Source of the DNA: Hyalella azteca
Lineage: Eukaryota > Arthropoda > Malacostraca > Amphipoda > Hyalellidae
Assembly: GCF_000764305.2 (NCBI RefSeq)
Contig: NW_025936571.1
Span: forward strand, 310,001-374,000
DNA length: 64,000 nt
Reading direction: 5' to 3'
The notes below the pieces were generated by a model. That model ran no database searches and was not told the DNA's origin. It saw only the letters and a list, made by a program, of their open reading frames with translations. A program made the position numbers and the translations under genes. Below are positions 1-11,900 of this stretch, piece by piece (positions within the stretch are counted from its first letter, which is position 1; the number at the start of each line of letters is the position of its first letter).

Positions 1-35
1 GGGCAATGCTGGAGCTGAAGCGAGCCCAACAAAAG
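1..35 (+). CDS. VWC protein, exon end (partial)
   Basis: Reads AMLELKRAQQK in phase 0 and ends at the donor GTGAAT at 36. The Ala/Glu/Lys/Gln style continues into the next exon. Confidence 0.6.
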
Positions 36-3000
36 GTGAATATTAAAAAATATAACTCAGTACTCACTGCAGTGAGTGACAGAGAGCGCATTTTCTAGTC
101 GGCGAAAACTTGAGGTCACGGACGGACAGACGGACACACAGACAGACAGACAGACGGACATGGCGAGCACAATAGTGCATTTTTTCCATAAATGAGAAAA
201 TGCGCTAAAAAGAATTATTTGTTTTTTTTTAGTACAAAAATTCGACATAGAGGTTCTATAATATATTTTTCGATGATACTCGACTGCTTAACTTAACCCT
301 GTCACGAGTAGACATAGAGATATGAAGAAATTCTAAATTTTGAAACCAGTCTAAAAATTATTCAATTATATGATGTATTTACTCCATGAATTTTCAAACT
401 TTTTGAACATTGGAGGAGTGAATTGCAATTCAATACTCCATTAAATACGGTCACTATGCTTAAAAATTTTTCATATAATATAAATTCAAATATTTAATTG
501 AAAAGGGAATTCTCTCGCCCAACCTAAATCAAATTTCAAAATGTTACTCTGATAGAGAGAATAGATATTACTTTTCCATCTCCTAGAAAATTGCGGAAAA
601 AGCGCCAATTTCATTGTCTTAGTCAAACTTTCATTAAAACGATAATATTTCAATTCTTTGGCATGGCAGAAGAGGAATGTGAATGGAGGAATGTGAATGG
701 AGAGAAGGAATGCATGTGAATGGAAGCTGATTAGACAATTTACTGTGTCGGGTCTTTTTCGGAAGGTCGCTTAAAGTGATCATAAATCGTAACTTTCCGG
801 CTAAAAGGTTAAGATATATATATTTTAAGGCTGCATTATATCAATCGAAGACTAAGAATTGTAAAAAGACATGCTTGATTGTATTTTGAAATTGTTTATT
901 ATAGACTAGAGCGTAATAGCTACAAGTTTCTCAATTATATTAGTTAGTAATTATAATAGTATATTACATCAATTATACTAGTTTCTCGTCATTCAAAAAG
1001 TTTAGAATTTTTTTATTAAAATAAAGTTATTATTTATTCTTATGGAATGAGCCCCAAAAATTATCAATGTGTCAAATGTATCAATCAATAAGGTTTTATT
1101 TATTCTTATAGAATGAGCCCCAAAAATTATCAATGTGTCAAAGAAAAGTCTAATTAAACTTGAATTTATATCCAGGCTTCGAACCGGCAAACGGCAGCGG
1201 AGAGAGCCCAGGCTTATTATGCCCGCCACGGCATTCAAGGTCAGGGTGAACAAAAGGTGAGTTTCTAGTATTTTAGGCATCAAGATCAAGTTTGAATAAA
1301 TTGTAGTTTAAGAAATACGTTCGCATAAAAATGGCGAATTTATCATTTTTTCGCTCTCAAAAGTTGTTTTACTTCAATTAAATTAATTAAATCAACAGAT
1401 CCCTCAATTAAATTAACAATTAAACAATTAAATTAACAATTATAGTAACAATTAGATTAATAGATCCCTCAATTAAGTTACTATAAACATTTTAATTTTA
1501 TGATTTTCATAGGCTCATAATTGCTTTCTTCTGTTTTTGGCTCCGATGAATTCAGCTTAATTGCACTAAAGGTATAACTGAGCAGCTGAACCGGTGCAAA
1601 TGCATTGCATTTTCAAGAACGATGTAGTACTTCAAAATAACAAAATTTAAAAGTTATTTTTGACTCAAGCTGATAGATTTATATGCATTACTTTGATCCA
1701 AAAAAAATTGATAAGCACATATAAAATTGTATAACATTGGTACGTCAAAAGCCCAATTTCCAAACGAAATTGATTATTGACTGTAACAGGAGGAAGAAAA
1801 GCCCGTGACAAAGAGATACAAGCCTCGCATCAAGTCTCCTTCAAGTGTTCTAGAAGAACGAAGGCAGCTTCAGCAGCAGAAACAAGAAGCAGAGGAAAAT
1901 ACGAAGCGTGAGGAAGAAGGTAAAAAACAACCCAGTAATAAAGATTCTGCTATAACCTCTTACGCATCGTCCATCAATTCCTCAGATTCAAACGAGAGCC
2001 AAGGAAAAGTTAAAAGGCCGACCAACAACCGAGTGTTTAGCCTGCGACGTCCCTCATTCCCTAAAAAACGTGACGGCTTGAAAAAAGACGAACAAGAGGG
2101 TACATTGCAGCCCAAAAATGAGCCACAGGAAGAAGAACATGCAACGAATAAAAAGAAAAAGGAAAACCCAACAGATGATGATCCAGATCAACATCGGCAA
2201 ACGGATCAACATGAGGAAGTTGATACTAGGCAGCTAACAAAAGATCCCGTACAATCAAAGGAAGATCAGCCACAAGATGAAGAACATTTACCGGAGAAAG
2301 CTCAGCCATCTGTGCAAGAAGATATAAAAATTATTATTGAATCAACTGATCCAAAATCCGACGTTGATTTGGAAACAAAAGAGAAGGCATCAATAGTTGA
2401 ACACGAGCCTCTCAACCCAATTGTTGAAGGTGAAACGAGAGTAGATGACAAACCAATTGAATTGAATACCTCAAAACGAATTGTTGAAGAAGAAATTAAA
2501 ATTGTTGACTCGCGAGTTGAATCTGACCCAATAATTGAAGAAAGCGATACGATCAGTTCTGGTTCCAATGATCGTCAGAGTGAACAAAAACAGCAAACCG
2601 ATGATGCCAGGAAGAAAATACTAGAAAAGAGACAGCAAACGATCGCCCTCCGCCGCAAGCAAGAGTCCGAACAAAATGCAAACTCTAAAAGCGACCGAGT
2701 TCTTGAAGACAGCAAAAGTGCAGACGAAACTTCACCAGTTGAAGTAAGAGCAATTGCCTACATATATATTCTGAAATAAAATATTATTATTTTAAGGTGA
2801 ATTTATGAAACTTGTAAAATGTCTATAATTAACTTCAGGAATACATGAAACGAAATATAATAAAAATATTGCCCTATTTTAAAAGTAAGAGTACACGAGT
2901 TCATTTATAATTCTCTTCAAAACACCATTTATTTTTATGTCATTTACATCAGATACAATAATATGAGATTGTTAAAAATAGTGAAACAACATGAATCATT

Positions 3001-6000
3001 CAGCAGACCAGATTATTAATTTAAATTTGGATAATTCAACACTAACTTCTGAGAAGTACTACAAGATTTGCCCATGAAATCCTTCCTATTAAAAGTACCG
3101 TGTTGTAAGTCCTCGTGATAAGAGAAAGAACATTTGACCCCTTGCTTTACCTGTCAATGAAGAAAAAATAGGTAGGGTTTCTGTAACAGTTGAGCAGATG
3201 ATATGGGAGGCTTTCTTTTCCTGTTACATTAAAATTTGCATGTAACAGATTAATTAATGAATCATTCTGAGTGTGCATAAACTGTTCATTATTTCGGTAT
3301 TCGGTAGTAATTTGGCAGCCTAATGCAGCCATCTTCCAAAAAAATATAACTCAGTACTCACTGCAGTGAGTGACAGAGAGCGCATTTTCTCGTCGACGAA
3401 AACGTGAAGTCACGGACGGACGGACGGTCATGCAGACAGACGGACGGACAGACAGACGGACATGACGAGCACAATAGGGCATTTTTTTCAATAAATGAGA
3501 AAATTCGCTAAAATGAAAAATGTGACAGTTTGTGTGTGCATCTACTTTTTTTACCGTATCAAATGAGAGATGGAAAAGTAAAACCGAAAATTTCCAACAT
3601 GAATTTTTCTGATACGGAAATTTTTCTAGGAATTAGCTGAAGTTGAAGTTCGGGGTTCAGAGGCTTCTCCACCGTTGAGAATTGGCTTCAAGCGACCAAC
3701 CATCAAGCGACCATCAATTGCATCCACAAATCAAGAGGTACAATTTAAATTTATTTTAGTTTAATTTTAAAACACTTTAGTCATGTTCAGCCTCATGCGC
3801 ACTATTATATACCTTAAAGTGCAATTTCATATCAATGATTTATTTAATTTTCATATCGTATGATTTACGGCGCGTATGTTAATGCTATTGATAGAAATTT
3901 TAATGGAAATAATCATTATAATCAAGAAGACATAATTTAATTTTGAAAAACTTATTTTCTTAAAAACAGACAACAAAGCTAACTGAAGAAATTGAGGCTA
4001 GCGTGGCTCCAAAAATTACTGTGGACTCGAGAAGACAAAGGCCCTCGCTTTTCCGATTTAAATCGTCAGGGAAGGTGAGTGCAAAACCCCCAAATAATAT
4101 ATTTAAAAAACTGATATGAGTACATAACCTTTGTTTCCCCAATATGACAGTAAAAGATACGCAACATAGAGTCCCTTTAGCAGCAATTATCACATTTTAA
4201 ATAAATAGAAATTAGTGTAGAAGAGATAAATAAATTTGTAATCATTTTCTTTCAGACCGGTGAACAGAGTCGCGCTTCTTCAAAGTACAAGAACTCAGGA
4301 AGATCTGATCGACCTATTCGAATAAACACTTCGCTACAAAAGAATGAAAGTCAATCCATGACTGAAATCCCAAGAACAACTTCCGTTGAAGAAATTAATA
4401 CAATGAAAAGTTCTCTGGAACACCTTCAGTTCCTAGAAGAAAATCCGAATGAGAAATACAAATTTGAAGACTCTTTAATCGAAGAAGTGACGACAAGCCA
4501 CCCGCAAGGTTCAACCACAGACGAAGAAGCAGTTGAAGATCAGGAAACTGGCGACGGACCTACTCCAGCGTCTGAAAATGTGCACAGCAGCACTTTAGTA
4601 CATGGTTTCACTGACATTGCAAACACCAACGTAATGTCTGCTTTAGAAGCATTAATCAATGCCAAAAATAATGCTGAAAATGATGATTCGATCACTACCG
4701 CTGAACTTGAAGCAAAAGAAAATCCCACAACAACCGATTTCGATGGCTTTTCGACTGAACTACCAGCAATAAAAAACAACGAAGCTGGATACAACATGGA
4801 AGAATATGATAGACAGACAGAAACAGTTGCAAATGAAGAAAGTGCGACTACTACCTCAATATTCTACTCAACTTCTACTACGTCACGTCCTTTCAGAGAC
4901 TCGTTATACAATCGAAGACCTGGAAATCGGCTTAAAGAAATTATGGAAAGGAGAACTGCATCCACTTCACCAGCCACCACACCATCAATTCCACCGTCAA
5001 GTAGTCCATTATCCACTATAATACCAGTGGATGAAATAATTGAAGGAAACGATTACGTTACTGGTGAATCTGATCAGTCGGTTACCGAGATTAAATCGGT
5101 CGACAACTCCGTTACATCAACACCGCCCACGTTGGAAATTAGGGAGTCCGACGAAGTTTCAGCTTCTCCGATTCCCGTTGATGCTCTCAATGTGATTACG
5201 GTAACCACGCATCCTATCGAGTATCGCTTAGCTTCAAGTGAAGGAGAAGGACATGATTCACTTTCAAGTCACGATACATTTGAAAATGATTCCCTAAATT
5301 TAGCTGATCAATTTGAACGAATGAACATAATTGGTCAAACCATAAGCCAGAAAACAAATCCTTCAGATGACAGTAACGTGCAAGATTATGGAATTTTAGG
5401 TGCCATCAAAAACGTAGTTGCAGCTACAATGGGAACGAGTCAGCCTGAATTTAAACCTTCAGACAATGCAACTCAAGCTGGAACGATAGACAAAGATCTG
5501 ACGGACATATATGATGCGTCAAATGGCAATCCTGAGTTGGAGAATGAACCTTATTACTATTCTGACGACTACGAGACCGATGCCAGCACAACTATTTCAC
5601 CAATTGTTGATATTAATGTCGATCGTCTCATGCAGTCCATAGTTCCGTTGATAAATAGTGAAAAAAATGAGACTAAACATTTGATCAACCCAGAATTGAC
5701 GGTTTCCAATCTCGACGAAATTTCTGAAGGAATGAAAATTTTAAGGGATGGGTTTTACTATCCAGCATCACAAGAAGCATCGCAAACTTCTGTTTCGAAA
5801 CAGCCCGAACATGCTTTCACCAAACCCGATTCCTCACAGAAAAAGATAAAAGATGCCACTGTGGTAGATTATCAGGTATCTACAGGACTATCGGTTAAAG
5901 ATGCTTCAAAAGCTAGTGAAGTTACATTCGATCCAACAGATATTGCTATTAACCAAGTGAGAACTGATCGCAAGAATATATTAGATTCTAATGAGAACTC

Positions 6001-8895
6001 TGGCATTCAAGAGATGATCATAGAAAATGATGATCCCAATGGACCTCCGCTGACACTAATTGTTAGGCCAAATTCGGGCCGAATTGACGTTGGTGACCAA
6101 GATACTTTTGATATCAGCGTTTCCTCCTCCCTATATACTGAGCCTTCATCCTCAAAATCTGTGGTGACAAGAGGGCAAGTTTTGCCGGACGTTGTAGAAA
6201 ATAATAACGGAGGCCACAATTCTGCGGAACCAATGAATAAAAATAGTGGTGGCGACACCAGAGCTCGTACTTCACCTTCTACGAGTTTGGTGGATGAAGG
6301 CACGGAGAACAACGAAAGGACGGCTGTGGGAATCGGTCAAGTTATCCCTGTTGATCTTAATCATGAAGATCCTGTAGAAAACGGACATAGTCAAGGTATT
6401 CACACCAAGGTAGAAGATAAATATTTAGAAGAAGTTACTGATGATAGAGATTTACCTGAAGTTATTCACGATGAAAAAGAAAATATTCCGGCAAATAAAG
6501 AAAAAGAGAGAGAAGGATTGCCTGTAAACGCTACGGAAGATAAGCGAACGGTTCCGCAGTCGGAAGAATCAGCCCCTTCGGTGCCGTCCTTTTTCGGTGC
6601 ATTGTTGGACATCTTTACCCGACCTGAGAGACCAAGACCTGCAAGACCGGAGAGGCGAGACGACGTGTCTCTTAATGAGACCGAAAAAGAGCAGCTCAAT
6701 GATCGAGAAGAAGGATCAAACTTTCCCCGAAGGCCAAGGCCCCCAGTGTTTAGGCCGCAAAAACCTAACCATCAGTACCGACCATTCAGACCTGATTTCC
6801 GACCACCTCCTCCCAACAGACTTCGTCCTGGGTTCCAAATTCCAGGAAACGATAGAGGACAATTTGGTCAACACGACGGTCGTCCTCTACGTCCTCCTGG
6901 TCTCCGACCGAGTCCGGATTATGATGGGCAACCATCATCATCATCATCACATATGATTCATAAAACTCATTTAGGGGTCAACGATCCTATGCAGCCACTT
7001 CCTAATGTACCAAACTTTGGAATGCTACCCCCTGCTCCTTTGGACGCATCAAACATCAGTTCTGAATCATTTGATAACTCACAAACCGAACAACCGGTTA
7101 CCGAAGTTGTGCAAGAAGACACTAAATTCGCAGAAAATTTTGTTGAAAAATTTAAACCCAGTACATCTGAGCAAAGTTCAACACCACCAGCATCGAACCC
7201 AGAAGAAACAAACGGGGGATCAAAAGTTAATTCATCGATGCCACCTGTGATTGCCATTGATGGTTTTCTTGAAGATTTCATAAATCAGCTCGATACAGAC
7301 AAAAATAAACAAATAGAAGCTATTAAAAAAGACTCCTTAGCACCCACAGATGCTGTTTCACCTCTCCCGACTAGTCATGTTGAAACTGACTCACCAAATG
7401 TGGTTGATCACATAAATTCTGAGAGAGGCCCCGACACTCCAAATGATGTCAACTCTGAAGATGTCAACCAACCTATCACTGAAAATCTATTATCCTTCGA
7501 AACCGAACTGCCTAACGTACAAGATGAAAGCAACATTATCGCTCCATCAGTATCTAATGCCTCTGAATACAGCCCCTCGGTCATCGAGTTTATACCTAAA
7601 ACTGCCGTAGACTCTAAAGTAGAGACTCAAACTTTAATGCCGTCATCAACGACACTTCTAAACGGATCCGATACAAAGCCTTCTTCTGATGCAGATATAG
7701 AAGCTTTTGCTCCAAAAGTAGACAACAAAGCTTCATCTAGCCAGAATACTAATGCAACAACTACTTCAGACGTGGTAGAAAATATCGGCAATGAGCTACA
7801 ATATGACGAGTATGATAGTGAGGGCTCGAGTGAATATTATGACTACGGTGATTACAATGACTCTTCTCAGAATTCAACAACCGAAGCTTCAATGGGTGAA
7901 AACCAAGGAGCCGCTTTTGAAAATACAACGACACATACTTCCCATAAAGAAGATTCTTCCGTTGTTCAACATGATTCAACTGGCGAAAATGGATCCCTAG
8001 ATCAAAGTGGACATGCAGTTGATAGAAAACCAATCACTGACCAAATGCACGATTTTCACAGTGGAGTTCCAGTGCAAATGATTGGCGATGTCACTACTTC
8101 CATTGAAAGCCAAAATTTCCAACCGGATTCTAAGAACAATACCAGTCCACCACCCCATCTGCATGAAGTCTCTGACGGCAGTTTTGTCGGTTCCAAATTT
8201 TCCGATACTGATGATCGCGAAGAACCGAAGCTCACTGTAGTTCTTCCAGGTTCCAGACCTGTTGTACCCTTCGTTCGGCCATCGCCTCACAAGAAACAAC
8301 CTACAAAGTTTAGCCTGGCCAATCGACTCAATAAAGATAAATTTTCTGATGTTATTTCCCCACCCTTAATCGAAACAGGATTCCAAGCTTTGAAGCCAGA
8401 TTCGGAAACTGAAGACTTGCACGAAAGTGATGATGAAACTCATACCAGGCCTACAGGACAAGACTCTGAATTACCACCATCTCTACCCAATTTGCAGTGA
8501 GTAGAAAAGTACGATATGCTTTTACACAAACTAATCCAAAATGGATCCAAGCGACTTTGAGCTGTATAAATCGAATAACTTCCAGGCCATTCAGTAAGAC
8601 TCGGATTTGAGAATCACGGAACACAACCCCTTAAAACCAGGGAACAATAAGTTCTTGCAAATATCCTCACATTAGTCATTTTCCACTTCGTAATTCTACC
8701 CAAAGTGATTTCTTTCTTTATTTTATATTGCTGTAACAGAAATAACTCCATCTCCAGAATCATCCCATTTGTCGCGGCGGATGCTGTTAAAAAAGCTGAA
8801 GACAATGTTGCTGATGAGTCATCTCCACTCGGTGCAGGGTCTGATTTTACAGATCCGTCTGGTTAGTGAACACAAATGAAATGTAATGTTATTTC

Positions 8896-8945
<50 letters not shown>

Positions 8946-11900
8946 ATTATTATTATTATGTTATGCTATTGTTGCGATGTGTGAATTTCATCATAGCTAC
9001 TCCGATTAGATCGCTAAAATATATTATTCACGAATATAGATTTTTTGAGTATATGAATGGAGCTGATTACTTTAATGCATTAAATTTATAAGCATCATAA
9101 TATTATTTTCAATTGTCTAATAAAAATGCATTTGTGCTATTAATATACCATAAAAAGATAAACATCTTTTTGCAGGTGTCATTCTTATTGATTGTGCAGC
9201 ACGGAACTTTGAAAATACCTGCAGATAATCATTTTAATATAAATAATTTTTTTTCTTTTCCAGCTGCATCGATTCCAGGCCAGCATGGTAAGTTCTCAGG
9301 CACAGTGGCGTCATTATAGGCCTATTTTAAGGGGGTCTCCATTCCCATAAAATTTTATTAAGATCCCTTATATAATTCATGTTTACTTATTAGGACTGTA
9401 ATCAGAAAAAAGCATGCAGACTAATTCAATATAATGTGTCCTGAGAATAATTTGAAATATATACGAATTCAGTCAGTCGTTATTACCTAAAATATTATTA
9501 CAAACCTTAGGGTTTAGCCAAAGGTAGAAACAAATATAAAGATTTCGACAACTGCAATATATTTTTAATTTTTGTTTGCATTCAATGCACATGATATATT
9601 CACAAATTCCTAATTAGAGTTCAGAGTCACCGTTCAAAAATTCGACAACTACAATAAAATTGTTGAAGGCCATTTTATGAACTTTTTTATCTACCAGAAT
9701 CCAGTAGTTTTCCAGTTGATTTAGTCACTTTTTCCAGTTGTTTCGGTAGTTGCTAGTTCTGGAAAATTCCATTTTAAATCAACAGCATGAAAATTCCGTT
9801 TTAAAAAATTACTACTAAAGTGCTCAATTTTTATTTCCGTTAGTTTTATTTACATTTTATGCACCAAAGTTTCTCGACCATCTGTAAACTTCAATTGCAA
9901 TACTTGTTTATTCATATTCCACAACCTTGGGCCCTCTATCTCGTTGAATTCTTTTCTATACGCGTTACCATAATATTAATCTATTGATCGTTTTATCAAT
10001 CATTTCCATAAAATGGTTAGATACAAAAATGTCAATCATTTTATAAAAAATTAGTTTTTGATGCGATAAAATTTCATTCAAATGCACTTTTTTCGTCATA
10101 AAGAGCTTTGCCGGAGTGGAGGCCAGCTACTCGGTGAAGGAATAGCCGTGAATTTCACGGGCGACCCTTGGTTAGAAATGGTCAGAAACAAAAATAAGTC
10201 AAACTTTTTGTAAAAAAATTGGTTTTTGATGTGATAAAATTTCATTCAAATGCATTTTTTCATCATAAAGAGCTTTGTTGGAGCGGAGGCCAGCTACTCG
10301 GTGAAGGAATAGCCGTGAATTTTACGGACGACCCTTGCCAGTCATGCCGGTGCTACTTCGGCCAACTCATTTGCCGCACGCAGGAGTGCCAAGAAGTGCC
10401 TAGCCTGTGTAGAGCTGTCGACCAGCCTGGAGAATGTTGCCCGCTAATCGTCTGTGGTGGGTGTCGTTTTTCTTAATAAAAAATACTTGCTGTATCAAGC
10501 CAGAAGTAATATATTATTTTATAAACACTGGTGTTGTTTATAAATAAATTATGGGCGTATCTTACTAAAGATATGAATCATTTTATATATTAATGAATAT
10601 AATCAATAATTTTATTGCTTCTAGGATATAATCAGCATAGGATACTTAATTCTAATCATGAAATGTACAAGGGGACTTTCAGATCATTTGAGTGATTGAT
10701 GCCCATGGAACTCCGAAAGCTAAACTTACGAGCAGAAATAAATTCAAACGAAATTACGCATAAATATGAGTTGCAAATGATTTTTTAATTTCTAAACATT
10801 CTAATCATTCATTTTCTTAACATTTATTTTCTAAACATTTATATTCTAAAAATTTAGATAAAAAAATTTCCGGGATAGCCGACAACATATTTTGAATTTC
10901 CTTTTACGCAGTTTTTAGCAACAAAAAAAAACTTTATCTATTACCAAAATAGAACCACTTTTCTGTGCCATTACAGAGCACGAACTCAGAGCAGAGGAAC
11001 CGATCCCAACTGATGAAATTATCGATTCATCGTACGACGACTATCCGGATCACCCAACCGACTACGCCGAAGAATCCGACGATACTCGAAAACGTATTTC
11101 AGAAGCTGAAGTTGACCGCATTTCAAGTGCTGGAATAAGATCTCCTGAGGCTAAACAACCTCCTGCTTTACCTTCTAAACCCACACTTTCTGATGGGTTA
11201 ATGCCACCAAAGCCTTTAGTAAGCAGCGACGAGAAACCACGACCGCTAGTGCCAAGCCGACTCTTGACGATCAAAACTCCAATTTCAAGGCATCCTTCAT
11301 CCATTGATAGATCTGATTTGCCTCCTATTCGCCGCAAACCATCTGTTGTTGGAACAAGACCAACTTTGCCTTTCATCCAACGTAATCGCCCTGGAGAAAG
11401 GCCGACATTTTTGCCTCCACGAAAATCTTCTCTCGACCTTTCTTCGCCAACGAAACTTCTTCAGGCAGCCACAGAATCAGCAGTTTCCGAATCCACAACA
11501 GAACCATCTAGATTAATCACAACCTATCGGCCTCTAAGCCTACAAAATGTTGTTTCCACAACTGCTGTCATCAAAGATTCCCCTCCAGTTTCTTCAGATT
11601 TTGCTTCGTTCTTGGAGAAAGTTAGCGGTGGTGGGAGCTTCAACCCAGACTTCTTGCTACCCAAACCCATCCAACCTACCACACCCCTTGAGTCTGGAGA
11701 GATAGAGAACATTCTGCTTCGAAACAACCTTCAATATGCTGATGTAAGTATCTAGGTAGTTCCGTATTAACTAATATAATTTACTTAATCATTATGAAAA
11801 TGATACAATCATGAGAATTGAAAAGTTGAGAAACTTGAATCACATTGTCCCTCCACGACATTTCAAGAAAATATTCATGCATCAGACCATCCGTAAATAA

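Noticed and set aside
6597..6956. Plus-strand frame ending in a His run
   Set aside because: Out-of-frame shadow of the 4.2-kb VWC-protein exon.
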